A stretch of 64,000 bases of DNA from Shewanella woodyi ATCC 51908 (GTDB taxonomy: Bacteria; Pseudomonadota; Gammaproteobacteria; Enterobacterales; Shewanellaceae), in NCBI RefSeq assembly GCF_000019525.1, contig NC_010506.1, forward strand, positions 3,472,001 through 3,536,000, in the 5' to 3' direction. Both the position numbers and the translations under genes were made by a program. This document shows, in pieces, positions 31,931 to 41,592 of the stretch; the first letter of the stretch is position 1, and every line of letters starts with the position of its first letter. The notes under the pieces were generated by a model, which ran no database searches, had not been told where the DNA came from, and saw only the letters and a list, made by a program, of their open reading frames with translations.

Positions 31931-32880
31931 TTGAACTTAGCGCGTTACTAACCCCACTCATCATTCTTATTGTTCTGCTCCTTGCCGCAGCTTGGTCAAC
32001 CTGGCTTGAGCGCCGTTTATTAGGCATTTGGCAAGACAGATTAGGGCCTAACCGAGTCGGCCCTTTTGGTCTACTCCAAGTGATTGCCGACATGATAAAG
32101 ATCTTCACAAAAGAGGATTGGATCCCGCCTTTTGCAGACAAAGCGCTATTTGTTATTGCGCCTATGATCTTAATGATAATGACGCTGCTGGGCTTCGCGA
32201 TTATCCCCTTCTCGCCAGATATTCAGATAGTTGAATTTGATAACGCCCTGCTATTTGTATTGGCACTAAGCTCCCTATCTGTATACAGCATTATGTTGGC
32301 AGGGTTTTCATCAAACAGTAAATATGCACTTTTAGGGGCAATGCGAACCGCAGCGCAGATGCTCTCCTATGAAGTATTTATGGGGCTAGCCTTAATGGGC
32401 GTCGTGGTTATCGCTGGTAGCTTCAGTCTCAATGAGATAGTGGCGGCACAAAGTGAGTACTGGTTTATTCTCAGTCAGCCATTAGGATTTTTACTCTTTC
32501 TCTTTGCTGGCGTGGCTGAAAGTCATCGCGCTCCTTTTGATCTTCCCGAAGCAGAAACAGAAATTGTAGCTGGTTTCCATACCGAATACGCCAGCATGAA
32601 GTTTGGTATGTTTTTTATTGGTGAGTACCTAGGTGTCATCTTTATTTCCGCGCTTATCACCACACTCTACTTTGGAGGCTGGCAGGGACCAATACTCCCA
32701 CCAGTTATCTGGTTTACGCTTAAGACGGCTCTCTTTGTGATGTTTTTCATTTTACTGCGCGCAGCAATACCTAGACCTAGGTACGATCAACTGATGAGTT
32801 TTGGCTGGTCAATTTTACTCCCACTGGCACTGTTAAACCTGCTGCTCACCGCAGTATGGCAATTAACTTTAGGTTTTTAA
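31927..32880 (+). CDS. nuoH: NADH-quinone oxidoreductase subunit H
   Basis: The 317-residue membrane subunit has eight predicted helices and forms the quinone entry site at the arm junction. Signatures: ERRLLGIWQDRLGPNRVGPFGLLQ (~29-52), FTKEDWIPP, and AESHRAPFDLPEAETEIVAGFHTEY, which carries the conserved acidic residues of the E-channel. The ATG overlaps the nuoG TGA (ATGA). Length is close to E. coli NuoH (325). Translation coupling suggests equal stoichiometry with NuoG. Confidence 0.96.
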   Translation: MIELSALLTPLIILIVLLLAAAWSTWLERRLLGIWQDRLGPNRVGPFGLLQVIADMIKIFTKEDWIPPFADKALFVIAPMILMIMTLLGFAIIPFSPDIQIVEFDNALLFVLALSSLSVYSIMLAGFSSNSKYALLGAMRTAAQMLSYEVFMGLALMGVVVIAGSFSLNEIVAAQSEYWFILSQPLGFLLFLFAGVAESHRAPFDLPEAETEIVAGFHTEYASMKFGMFFIGEYLGVIFISALITTLYFGGWQGPILPPVIWFTLKTALFVMFFILLRAAIPRPRYDQLMSFGWSILLPLALLNLLLTAVWQLTLGF

Positions 32881-32892
32881 AAGGAGCGTGGC

Positions 32893-33408
32893 ATGTTAAG
32901 TCAAATCAGAACACTCATCACAATCCTAAAGCACACTTTTACTCGTGCGGACACTGTCGAGTACCCAGAGCAGAAACCCTACCTTTCACCTCGTTACCGT
33001 GGCCGTATCGTCTTAACCCGAGACCCCGATGGTGAGGAGCGCTGCGTTGCCTGTAACCTTTGCTCAGTCGCTTGCCCTGTTGATTGTATCTCTGTGGTCA
33101 AAACCGAGAAGGAGGATGGGCGTTGGGAAGCAGAAAGCTTCACCATCAACTTTTCACGCTGCATCATGTGTGGATTTTGTGAAGAGGCCTGCCCTACCCA
33201 CGCCATTCAGTTAACACCGGATGTGGAGATGGCTGAATATGACAGACAAAATCTGGTGTTTGAAAAAGAGCACCTGCTTATCTCAGGTCCCGGAAAATAC
33301 CATGATTACAACTTCTATAAAGTCAGTGGTAAAGCGATTAATGGAAAGGGGAAAGGTGAGGCGCACAATGAGCAGTCTCCCATCAATGTTAGGAGCTTAT
33401 TACCATGA
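32893..33408 (+). CDS. nuoI: NADH-quinone oxidoreductase subunit I
   Basis: The 171-residue ferredoxin-like subunit carries two [4Fe-4S] clusters, N6a and N6b. Ligand sets are C51, C54, C57, C61 ([11 protein letters not shown], with C65 nearby) and C90, C93, C96, C100 ([11 protein letters not shown]). It passes electrons from NuoG to NuoB. The SD AAGGAG lies 7 bp before the ATG. The C-terminal ~20 residues ([18 protein letters not shown]) differ from the enteric protein and look flexible. A 45-bp gap separates it from nuoJ. Confidence 0.95.
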   Translation: MLSQIRTLITILKHTFTRADTVEYPEQKPYLSPRYRGRIVLTRDPDGEERCVACNLCSVACPVDCISVVKTEKEDGRWEAESFTINFSRCIMCGFCEEACPTHAIQLTPDVEMAEYDRQNLVFEKEHLLISGPGKYHDYNFYKVSGKAINGKGKGEAHNEQSPINVRSLLP

Positions 33409-33453
33409 AGGTTAAAAGCAGTTTTTCCTCAACATCAGCAAAGGGGCAGGATT

Positions 33454-34071
33454 ATGATTGAGATAATCTTTATTACTACAGCTATCGTCTGTGTCATCTC
33501 AGCTTTATTAACCGTCACAGCCCATAACGCAGTGCATGCTTTGCTCTATCTGGTCACTATGATGATCGCCATCGCACTTATTTTCTTCCTATTTGGCTCT
33601 CCCTTTGCTGCGGCGCTGCAGATCATCGTTTATGCAGGCGCCGTCATGGTATTGTTTGTTTTTGTCACCATGATGCTGCATCAAGGCGAGCAAAGTATCA
33701 TAGATGAGAAGACACTATTTAGCCTCAAAACTGCCAAGGGCCCTCTTTTACTGGCTGTAATACTGGTCATTGAGCTATTACTGATCGGCATAACACCGTT
33801 AGATAATTCCCCTTCACTGACCCCTTTAAATACGGTTAACAGTGAAAGCCAGCAACTTTCAACGAGCAGCAAAACGCCCTCACTCACCTCAGTAAAATCA
33901 CTCGCGAAACAGTTATATGGTCCCTATAAACTGCTGGTCATCATCGCTGCAATGTTACTGCTCTCCTCCCTAATTGCAGCCATACATATTGCGAGAAAGA
34001 GTTCTAGGCTTACCGAAAACTCGCCTGTGAATGGGGACTCAGAGTCTAAAGCGTCGGAGGCAGCCCCATGA
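33454..34071 (+). CDS. nuoJ: NADH-quinone oxidoreductase subunit J
   Basis: The 205-residue membrane subunit has five hydrophobic segments and the family core HNAVHALLYLVTMMIAIALIFFLFGSPFAAALQIIVYAGAVMVLFVFVTMML (~26-77). It contributes to the E-channel and to coupling. A hydrophilic Ser/Thr-rich loop (~118-150, SPSLTPLNTVNSESQQLSTS) makes it longer than E. coli NuoJ (184). Its TGA overlaps the nuoK ATG. Confidence 0.94.
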   Translation: MIEIIFITTAIVCVISALLTVTAHNAVHALLYLVTMMIAIALIFFLFGSPFAAALQIIVYAGAVMVLFVFVTMMLHQGEQSIIDEKTLFSLKTAKGPLLLAVILVIELLLIGITPLDNSPSLTPLNTVNSESQQLSTSSKTPSLTSVKSLAKQLYGPYKLLVIIAAMLLLSSLIAAIHIARKSSRLTENSPVNGDSESKASEAAP

Positions 34072-34370
34072 TAGATACCACTTGGGTCATAATATTAAGC
34101 TTCTTGCTCTTCGCCATAGGTACTTTTGGCCTGCTAAGCAGGAGGAACCTGCTTTTTATCTTGCTTTCATTGGAGATCATGTTGAACGGCATCATCTTAC
34201 TGTTTATAGCGGCATCAAACCTTCACGGAAATAATGACGGCCAGATAATGTACCTATTGGTACTCACTTTAGCCGCATCAGAGGTCGCTGTGGGTCTGGC
34301 TTTAGTCGTACAAATCTACAAACAACAACAAAACCTCGATGTCGACACTCTGACTAAGTTGCGAGGCTAA
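34068..34370 (+). CDS. nuoK: NADH-quinone oxidoreductase subunit K
   Basis: The 100-residue, three-helix membrane subunit matches the family's exact usual length. Signature RNLLFILLSLEIMLNGIILLF carries the conserved membrane glutamate E36 needed for proton translocation, and a second buried glutamate occurs in LAASEVAVGLALV (E72). Its ATG overlaps the nuoJ stop, and one base separates it from nuoL. Confidence 0.96.
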   Translation: MIDTTWVIILSFLLFAIGTFGLLSRRNLLFILLSLEIMLNGIILLFIAASNLHGNNDGQIMYLLVLTLAASEVAVGLALVVQIYKQQQNLDVDTLTKLRG

Positions 34371-34371
34371 T

Positions 34372-36240
34372 ATGGACATATTGCTTAGCTTAATCCCACT
34401 ACTACCACTGCTTAGCGCCTGCTTACTGCTTTTCTGGCAACCTAAAGTTGCGACGACACAAGTCATCGGGGTGGGCTCGGTGAGCTTGGCAGCACTATTA
34501 GCTGTAAGCCTTAATATAGCACTCTGGGACCAGACACAATTTGTGCTGCAGACTTCATTGGGTCAATGGCTGACCATCGATAAGCTTTCATTGAGCTTTA
34601 CTCTCTATCTCGACCCTCTCTCTCTGGTGATGATCACCATCATCACTTGTATCGGCGCGCTGATACACCTTTACTCGGCCAGCTACATGAAAGAGGACGC
34701 GGATATTTGTCGCTTCTTTGTTTATCTAAATCTATTTGTGTCAGCCATGTTATTTCTGGTGCTCGCCGACAACCTGATCTTGCTTTATCTGGGCTGGGAG
34801 GGCGTGGGATTATGCAGTTACCTGCTTATCGGTTTTTGGTATCGAGAGGTTAAAAACAGTCAGGCGGCAAACAAAGCATTTATCATCACCCGTATTGGTG
34901 ATACCGCCATGCTTATCGGCATCATCTTAATTTTTTACCAATTCGACACCCTGAATATTCAACAGATACAGGCACACTCTCAGCAACTTTTACAAAACAG
35001 TGAACTTTTAACAAAAGGAGCTGTAGGGCTCACTAGCCTGTGCTGTTTACTTCTTTTTGCTGGGGCCGCAGGTAAGTCTGCCCAAGTACCGCTTCACTCT
35101 TGGCTGCCCGATGCGATGGCGGGCCCAACACCTGTCAGCGCCTTAATCCACGCAGCAACCATGGTCACCGCTGGAATATACTTAGTGGCCAGAAATATCG
35201 AACTCTTTAGTTTAGCTCCTGATGTACTTCATTTTATTGCTATTGTCGGTGTTATTACTCTAATTTTAGGTGCAACTTCAGCACTGGCTCAAACTGATCT
35301 TAAACGCATACTCGCCTATTCCACCATCAGCCAGCTGGGTTACATGTTCCTCGCACTTGGCGTTGGTTCAGCCTCTGCGGCCGTTTTTCATCTCATGACC
35401 CACGCCTTCTTTAAAGCCCTACTTTTTCTTAGTGCCGGTGCTCTTATCTACTGCATGCACCATGAAAAAAATATCTTTAAGATGGGAGGACTAAGAAAAT
35501 CTCAACCCTTATTGGCGCTCTCCTTCGGCATTGGGTGTGCTGCGCTTGCTTCGCTTCCCATGACCTCAGGTTTCTTTAGTAAGGAACTTATCCTGGAGCG
35601 GACGCTGTTTGCTCAACAGCCTATACTCTGGTGGGGGGGCGTTGTTGGTGCATTTTTTACGGCGCTGTATAGTGCCAAGCTATTTTTTGTCATCTTTTTT
35701 GGTAAGTTAAGCAGGCCAAGTACCCATAATACTCCCCGAGCGATGGCAGCAGTCCTCATAGCATTAATGTTACTGTCACTCATAGGAGGTATACAGCCTC
35801 AAGGCGTATTTGCCCACTTTGCAGCTCTTGAACAATCACTGATAACAGCTCCCCCTCTTAGCGCACTAGAACACTGGCTACCCATTTTTTTGCCCGTACT
35901 AACCGTCATTTTAGCTTGGTTTCTGTTTATTAAAGGCATGTTCACGCCTAATAGTCAGCCGAGTCAACCCTCAGTAGGCGCTAAGCAGCAACTACAGCGC
36001 TTTTTACATTCAGGCTGGGCTTTCGATAGTCTTTATCACCTTATATTAGTTAAGCCTTTCAGACTCATCAGTGCATATAACCGCAGAGATATTGTCGATC
36101 AGCTTTATCGGCAACTTGAGCGTTTAAGCTCGCTCCTCTATCGGCAACTTAACCGCTTTCAAACAGGGCAACTACGGCACTATAGCGCCAGCTTAGTGAT
36201 TTTTTGCGTCTTGGCCATCGCTTGGGGGCTAACACAATGA
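34372..36240 (+). CDS. nuoL: NADH-quinone oxidoreductase subunit L
   Basis: The 622-residue antiporter-like distal membrane subunit has the family core: YLGWEGVGLCSYLLIGFW (with the conserved channel glutamate), GKSAQVPLHSWLPDAMAGPTPVSALIHAATMVTAGIYL, and LKRILAYSTISQLGYMFLALG. The C-terminus (~540-622) contains the amphipathic lateral-helix region and the final membrane anchor. Size is close to E. coli NuoL (613). Its TGA overlaps the nuoM start codon. Confidence 0.95.
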   Translation: MDILLSLIPLLPLLSACLLLFWQPKVATTQVIGVGSVSLAALLAVSLNIALWDQTQFVLQTSLGQWLTIDKLSLSFTLYLDPLSLVMITIITCIGALIHLYSASYMKEDADICRFFVYLNLFVSAMLFLVLADNLILLYLGWEGVGLCSYLLIGFWYREVKNSQAANKAFIITRIGDTAMLIGIILIFYQFDTLNIQQIQAHSQQLLQNSELLTKGAVGLTSLCCLLLFAGAAGKSAQVPLHSWLPDAMAGPTPVSALIHAATMVTAGIYLVARNIELFSLAPDVLHFIAIVGVITLILGATSALAQTDLKRILAYSTISQLGYMFLALGVGSASAAVFHLMTHAFFKALLFLSAGALIYCMHHEKNIFKMGGLRKSQPLLALSFGIGCAALASLPMTSGFFSKELILERTLFAQQPILWWGGVVGAFFTALYSAKLFFVIFFGKLSRPSTHNTPRAMAAVLIALMLLSLIGGIQPQGVFAHFAALEQSLITAPPLSALEHWLPIFLPVLTVILAWFLFIKGMFTPNSQPSQPSVGAKQQLQRFLHSGWAFDSLYHLILVKPFRLISAYNRRDIVDQLYRQLERLSSLLYRQLNRFQTGQLRHYSASLVIFCVLAIAWGLTQ

Positions 36241-37850
36241 TGCTACTTACTTTAGTGATATTGCCACTTATTGGTGGTTTTTTAGCATGTTGGAGCCAAC
36301 GTGTGCATCAAGATGCCCCTAAGTGGATAGCCGCTATCTGCACACTCGTCACGTTAGCCTTCCTAATCTCCATTAAGCTGGCCAGTAACATAGAAGACTT
36401 GGAATTGTGGTTAGTTGATGAGCCGAGGGCTTGGATCCCTAGGCTCAATATCACCGCACACCTTGCTATGGATGGACTGAGTTTTGTCTTACTACTTTTG
36501 ACTCTGTTGATGGGACTTGTGGGTTTATCATCTGCTTGGAGCGAGATTAATCAACATAGGGGCTTCTTTTATGGCAACTACCTATGGACTTTAGCTGGGA
36601 TTATTGGTGTCTTCTTGGCGATGGATCTGCTGCTGTTCTTCGTCTTCTGGGAGGTGATGTTGGTTCCCATGTACTTTCTTATCGCTATTTGGGGAAATGA
36701 AAACCGTCGTTACGCTGCCTTAAAGTTTTTCCTCTTTACTCAGGCTGGCGGCCTATTGATGTTATTGAGTATTATCGCGCTGACTGTCATACATTATCAG
36801 CAGACTGGCATACTAAGCTTCGATTATCAGGTGTTAGTTCAATCTCCCATCCAATCAGAGTTAGCTAAATGGATCTGCTTGGGCTTTATTATCGCTTTTA
36901 TTGTCAAGCTACCTGCTTTTCCTTTCCATACCTGGTTGCCCGATGCCCATACTCAGGCTCCCACTCCTGCCAGTATTATTTTAGCTGCGGTGCTTCTCAA
37001 AACTGGTGGCTATGGATTGCTTAGGTTTGTGCTGCCTCTATTTCCAGAATCCGCACAATTTTGGGCTCCTCTGATGATGGCACTAGCAGGTGTGAGTATT
37101 ATCTACGGCGCCATCATGGCCTTCTCACAGACAGATCTTAAACGCTTAGTGGCCTACTCCAGTGTCAGCCATATGGGTTTTGTATTATTGGGTTGTTTTA
37201 GTTTCAACTTTTATGCGCTTCAAGGCGCGGTTATGCAGATGTTGGCTCACGGACTGAGTACATCCGCTCTGTTTATGTTAGTTGGACTGATACAACATAG
37301 ATTCCACACTCGCGATCTCAACCATCTCGGTGGACTCTGGCACACCTTGCCTAAACTATCAGCCATGGGACTCTTTTTTGGTGTAGCTTCTTTGGGGATG
37401 CCGGGAATGGGGAATTTCATAGCAGAGTTACTGGTGCTTTTAGGCACCTTTAAGCAGGCGCCAATATTCGCAATAGTGGCTAGCTCTGGCTTGATATTAG
37501 CAGCGGTTTACTCACTACGCATGATCCAAAAAAGCTTCTTCGGTATGAACTTAAAGCTTGAGACTAGTTTGAGTGATGAAAAATCAAGTGATAACAGCTC
37601 AAGAGACGGCATCGATAACAGCTCGGCAGATTTAGGAGCAAAACACCATAGTGATGCTCACACACGCTATGTCACAGACCTTAGTGTTAAAGAGGGCTTA
37701 ACCCTGATGTTGATGTGCTTAGGTCTGATAGTAATGGGGTTACATCCACAACCCATTTTCACATTAGTGAATAGCTCGCTGATGGAGATACTCTCGCTTA
37801 TTCAGTCCCCTTTACAGCCTGAAAGCCCACTATTTGAGGTCCAGTTATGA
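36237..37850 (+). CDS. nuoM: NADH-quinone oxidoreductase subunit M
   Basis: The 537-residue proton-pumping membrane subunit has conserved FFVFWEVMLVPMYFLIAIWG, KLPAFPFHTWLPDAHTQAPTPASIILAAVLLKTGGYG and LKRLVAYSSVSHMGFVLLG. I start it at 36237, which overlaps the nuoL stop as ATGA; earlier in-frame codons lie within nuoL. It is ~28 residues longer than E. coli NuoM because of a hydrophilic, Ser/Asp/His-rich insert near ~443-485 (SDEKSSDNSSRDGIDNSSAD) just before the last helix. The ATG of nuoN overlaps its stop. Confidence 0.95.
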   Translation: MMLLTLVILPLIGGFLACWSQRVHQDAPKWIAAICTLVTLAFLISIKLASNIEDLELWLVDEPRAWIPRLNITAHLAMDGLSFVLLLLTLLMGLVGLSSAWSEINQHRGFFYGNYLWTLAGIIGVFLAMDLLLFFVFWEVMLVPMYFLIAIWGNENRRYAALKFFLFTQAGGLLMLLSIIALTVIHYQQTGILSFDYQVLVQSPIQSELAKWICLGFIIAFIVKLPAFPFHTWLPDAHTQAPTPASIILAAVLLKTGGYGLLRFVLPLFPESAQFWAPLMMALAGVSIIYGAIMAFSQTDLKRLVAYSSVSHMGFVLLGCFSFNFYALQGAVMQMLAHGLSTSALFMLVGLIQHRFHTRDLNHLGGLWHTLPKLSAMGLFFGVASLGMPGMGNFIAELLVLLGTFKQAPIFAIVASSGLILAAVYSLRMIQKSFFGMNLKLETSLSDEKSSDNSSRDGIDNSSADLGAKHHSDAHTRYVTDLSVKEGLTLMLMCLGLIVMGLHPQPIFTLVNSSLMEILSLIQSPLQPESPLFEVQL

Positions 37851-39268
37851 GCCTTCATTACCTCCCAGCGATAATCATTAGCATTGCAATATTGGTTTTA
37901 CTGCTTGTCATCGCCCTAAAACGCAACCACCAATTAGCATTTTACATTACTGGCACAGGGCTTTGCATAGCCTGTGTGAGTCAATGCTCTCTTTTAAGCG
38001 CTTCTCATTTTTCTGACGAGCTATTTACCTTCTCTTCAATGAGTGGAGTACTCAGTGTTCTACTGCTAGGCATACTGATCTTTCTCTGGTTACAACTACA
38101 CACTTGGCTCGAAAAACACGAGGCTAACCACAAGGAGGAGTTTTACCTTCTACTCTTGCTTGCCAGCTTAGGCGCATTGGGCATGATAGTGAGTGAGCAC
38201 TTTGCCAGCTTCTTTTTAACCTTAGAGCTGATGAGCCTCTCCTTTGTTGGACTTATTGCTTACTCACATAGTCAGCTAAGCAGTCAAGAAGCGGGAGTTA
38301 AGTACCTCATACTGTCAGCGGTAGCCTCAGCCTTTATGTTAATGGGTATCGCCATTGTCTACCTGCAAACAGGCAACCTCTCATTCCAATATCTTGCAGA
38401 TAATGTAAACAACACAAACCCATCCTCTATGTTATTCACAGCGGGGCTCATCTTTATTTTGATAGGACTCCTCTTTAAGCTCTCTCTCGTTCCCTGTCAT
38501 CTATGGGTTGCCGATATTTTCGAAGGTGCACCGCTCCCCACCACAGCTCTTTTATCTACCGTGTCCAAATTGGCTTCATTTGTCGTACTTTGGAAGCTCT
38601 TTCATTTGGGTAATTGGCAAGAAAACCAGATAGTCTTGACTCTTATTGGTGTGGTAGCTGTGGCCTCAATGTTAATTGGGAATCTACTGGCCCTGCTCCA
38701 AAATAGTATCTTACGTATTTTAGCATTCTCCTCTATCTCTCATTTTGGCTACCTGCTTATTCTACTGTTTTTGTTTAACCATAATGCAGATCTTTTAGAT
38801 AACCCCACCTTTCCACTCGAAGCACTACTCTTCTACCTCAGTGCTTACCTCATCACCTTAACAGGGGCTTTCTCAATCTTAATGAAACTAGAGGGGGGAA
38901 AATCACTCGAAGCGTTAACAGGACTTTTCTGGAGCAAGCCACTGCATGCAGCTAGCCTCAGTATCGTTATGCTTTCGCTGGCGGGGATCCCTTTAACGCT
39001 CGGTTTTATGGGTAAGTTTTATCTGGTGACCGCCAGTGTCTCTTATCAGGTTACTTGGCCACTTCCCTTTTTAGTTATCGCGAGTGTTATTGGGCTGTTC
39101 TTTTATCTTAGAGTTATTATGGTGATGTTATCAGCAACACAATCCCCTCATAGCAGCCCTTCAACTTCTGGAGAGGTCGCCAGTCTTTGGTTCATTATCC
39201 TACTCATCATGGGCCTAGGAACATTCCCCGCACTGTTTGCAGACACAATTAAAAGTGTTGTTGGTTAA
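37847..39268 (+). CDS. nuoN: NADH-quinone oxidoreductase subunit N
   Basis: The 473-residue antiporter-like membrane subunit ends the nuo cluster. Family cores are present: FFLTLELMSLSFVGLIAY (channel glutamate), KLSLVPCHLWVADIFEGAPLPTTALLSTVSKLASFVVLWK and ILRILAFSSISHFGYLLILLF. It is slightly shorter than E. coli NuoN (485). The canonical PxHxW reads PCHLW, which is common in NuoN. No T-rich terminator was obvious in the 124 bp before the methyltransferase gene, so limited read-through into it is possible. Confidence 0.94.
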   Translation: MSLHYLPAIIISIAILVLLLVIALKRNHQLAFYITGTGLCIACVSQCSLLSASHFSDELFTFSSMSGVLSVLLLGILIFLWLQLHTWLEKHEANHKEEFYLLLLLASLGALGMIVSEHFASFFLTLELMSLSFVGLIAYSHSQLSSQEAGVKYLILSAVASAFMLMGIAIVYLQTGNLSFQYLADNVNNTNPSSMLFTAGLIFILIGLLFKLSLVPCHLWVADIFEGAPLPTTALLSTVSKLASFVVLWKLFHLGNWQENQIVLTLIGVVAVASMLIGNLLALLQNSILRILAFSSISHFGYLLILLFLFNHNADLLDNPTFPLEALLFYLSAYLITLTGAFSILMKLEGGKSLEALTGLFWSKPLHAASLSIVMLSLAGIPLTLGFMGKFYLVTASVSYQVTWPLPFLVIASVIGLFFYLRVIMVMLSATQSPHSSPSTSGEVASLWFIILLIMGLGTFPALFADTIKSVVG

Positions 39269-39392
39269 TAACCTATCACTTCAATTAAAATAAGAGCCTA
39301 GCACTCCTGATATCTGTTCAATTGTCCTATGCATTGATCAAATCCCTACTCAAACTCAAGTTGATCATGATAAGGTCTCCCTATCTTGAAAA

Positions 39393-40493
39393 ATGAGAAC
39401 AATAATATCTATGGCTTTTTACCAATCTCCCATGAAGATCAGCGCTTTCGACGCAAAATTTGAAGCACAAAAAATCGCATTCGCTCCCATCAGCTTCCAG
39501 GTTGCCCGTTGTCTACTTAAATTCGGCATTTTAGAACAGATAGATACCTCAGCAGAGCAAGGTTGCTCCTTAGATGATATTGAGAAAAAGACCGAACTGT
39601 CACAATACGCAATTAGTGTTCTTATCGATATGGGACTTAGCATGGGTCTGCTTTGGCAGAAAGAGGATAGGTATCTCCTCGATAAAATTGGCCATTTCTT
39701 AGTTGAGGACGATATGGCAAAGGTCAATCTCAACTTTGTTCATGACGTTTGCTATCAAGGCATGTTTGAACTTGAAGCTTCATTAGTCGAAGGTAAGCCA
39801 AAAGGACTTAAAGTATTCGGTGATTGGAACACTATCTACCCTACCCTCAGCGAACTACCCGACCAGGTAAAAAAGAGCTGGTTTGAGTTCGATCATTACT
39901 ATTCAGACCATGCCTTTGGCCAGCTTCTTCCCTTAATTTTCCAAGCTAAACCAGCACACATTGTCGACGTAGGTGGTAACACAGGCAAATGGGCATTAGC
40001 TTGTACGGCTTATGATAGCAATGTCAAAGTCACCATCATGGATCTTCCTGGGCAATTAAAGGTCGCCCTAAAAAATGCCGAAGAGAAAGGCGTCGCCGAT
40101 AGAGTATCAGGCTTTCAATGCGATCTGCTCAAAGAGTCTCAGGAGTTCTGTCCAAATGGTGATCTCTACTGGATGAGTCAATTTCTTGATTGTTTCTCAA
40201 AAGAGCAAATTCTGAGTATTCTAACTCGCACAGCCCAAAGCATGAGTGCCAATAGTGAGCTCTGTATTTTGGAGACCTACTGGGACAGACAACCTTTTGA
40301 AGCGGGAGCCTATTGTGTTAACGCAACCTCTATCTATTTCACGGCGATGGCAAACGGTGACAGCCGTATGTATCACTCAAAAGAGATGCTAACGCTAATT
40401 TCACAGGCTGGCCTCTATGTGGATGAGGATATCGATGAGATAGGTTTAGGTCACACCCTCTTAAGGTGCAAACGAAAACCAACGCAGCTCTAG
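39393..40493 (+). CDS. SAM-dependent O-methyltransferase-like protein
   Basis: The protein of up to 366 residues has an N-terminal winged-helix/dimerisation-type region (~20-110, FQVARCLLKFGILEQID...SQYAISVLIDMGLSMGLL) and a C-terminal class I methyltransferase fold with the SAM motif IVDVGGNTGKWALA (~193-206) and DLPGQL following strand 2. This is the layout of the plant and bacterial O-methyltransferase family. The substrate is unknown. Starts at 39393, 39411 and 39432 are all in frame with weak SDs, so the N-terminus is uncertain. It follows nuoN by 124 bp and ends with a perfect 15-bp stem-loop. Confidence 0.78.
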   Translation: MRTIISMAFYQSPMKISAFDAKFEAQKIAFAPISFQVARCLLKFGILEQIDTSAEQGCSLDDIEKKTELSQYAISVLIDMGLSMGLLWQKEDRYLLDKIGHFLVEDDMAKVNLNFVHDVCYQGMFELEASLVEGKPKGLKVFGDWNTIYPTLSELPDQVKKSWFEFDHYYSDHAFGQLLPLIFQAKPAHIVDVGGNTGKWALACTAYDSNVKVTIMDLPGQLKVALKNAEEKGVADRVSGFQCDLLKESQEFCPNGDLYWMSQFLDCFSKEQILSILTRTAQSMSANSELCILETYWDRQPFEAGAYCVNATSIYFTAMANGDSRMYHSKEMLTLISQAGLYVDEDIDEIGLGHTLLRCKRKPTQL

Positions 40494-40515
40494 CCAATTT
40501 TATAACGCTCTACCA

Positions 40516-40552
40516 TTAGCCATAGATTAAGTTTAATTTAATCTATGGCTAA
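40516..40552 (+). terminator. Perfect 15-bp stem-loop after the methyltransferase gene
   Basis: Arms TTAGCCATAGATTAA / TTAATCTATGGCTAA with a 7-nt loop. The T tract is poor (TTAAAATC), so it may be a weak terminator or a protein-binding dyad serving the downstream TDT gene. Confidence 0.55.
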
Positions 40553-40623
40553 TTAAAATCAAATTTTCTTACCACTTCTATTCTCCTACTATCTATTCAT
40601 AGATTACTTACCGGAAAATAGAG

Positions 40624-41592
40624 ATGAAATCTTCATTCAAAAAAATCTCACATCATGCATCGAAATTACCAAGCCCTATGGCTGGGCTGGCACTGGCGAT
40701 TGCCAGCTTGGGCTGGGCATGGGAAAACATGCTACCAGGTATGCATGGGCGCGGTCAGTTAATCAGCGCCACTGTTGCAGCAATCATGTTAATGACATTG
40801 GTGATTAAATTCGTCCTTCATCCAACTATCTTAAAGCAGGAACTTTCACACCCAGTGGTTGGCAGCGTGATCCCAACCTTTGCCATGGGCCTAATGGTCG
40901 TCTCTAATGCACTGGGGCTCTACCTACCAAGGCTTGGACTCTCTCTATGGCTTGCATCAATAGCCATACATTTAGTCTTCTTAGCTATGTTCATCTATTT
41001 TCGAGCTATCGATTTTAAACTCGAACATATGGTGCCAAGCTGGTTTGTACCACCCATTGGGATCATAGTTGCCGCGGTAACCTTCCCAGGAGTTCAGTAC
41101 CAATGGCTGGCAAACGCGACACTTAACTTTGGCATGACTTGCTACCTCATTATGCTCCCAATCATGTTATATCGTTTGATTTTTTGTGCACCGATAGCCG
41201 AGGCTGCAAAACCAACCATAGCGATAATGGCTGCACCAGCAAGTCTATCACTGGCTGGATATTTAACCGTAACTAGCCAGCCTTCATTGGTGATCGTTGC
41301 ACTCCTGCTTAGCATAGCGTTATTGATGACTAGCGTTATCTATTTAGCCTTCTTTCATCTTTTAAGGTTGCCATTCTCACCTGGCTACGCTGCTTTCACC
41401 TTTCCTATGGTAATAGGTGCCACAGCACTATTTAAAGCAGCTCACTGGCTAAGTCACTCCTTTGGCGAAAGTCAGTTTACCGATATGATTGCACATGCTG
41501 CGCAACTAGAGTTGTTCATCTCAACAGCTGTTGTGCTGTATGTCGCATATCGCTACCTTTCTCACTACAGGTCAAATATTCTACCCGCCTAA
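40624..41592 (+). CDS. TDT (TehA/SLAC1)-family transporter
   Basis: The 322-residue integral membrane protein has about ten hydrophobic helices and the N-terminal motif LPSPMAGLALAIASLGWAWEN, typical of the tellurite-resistance/dicarboxylate (TDT) and SLAC1 channel family. SVIPTFAMGLMVVS and FTFPMVIGATALFKA follow. Members carry anions such as C4-dicarboxylates, chloride, nitrate or sulfite. The substrate here is not deducible. It is transcribed alone, 130 bp after the methyltransferase gene. Confidence 0.8.
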   Translation: MKSSFKKISHHASKLPSPMAGLALAIASLGWAWENMLPGMHGRGQLISATVAAIMLMTLVIKFVLHPTILKQELSHPVVGSVIPTFAMGLMVVSNALGLYLPRLGLSLWLASIAIHLVFLAMFIYFRAIDFKLEHMVPSWFVPPIGIIVAAVTFPGVQYQWLANATLNFGMTCYLIMLPIMLYRLIFCAPIAEAAKPTIAIMAAPASLSLAGYLTVTSQPSLVIVALLLSIALLMTSVIYLAFFHLLRLPFSPGYAAFTFPMVIGATALFKAAHWLSHSFGESQFTDMIAHAAQLELFISTAVVLYVAYRYLSHYRSNILPA

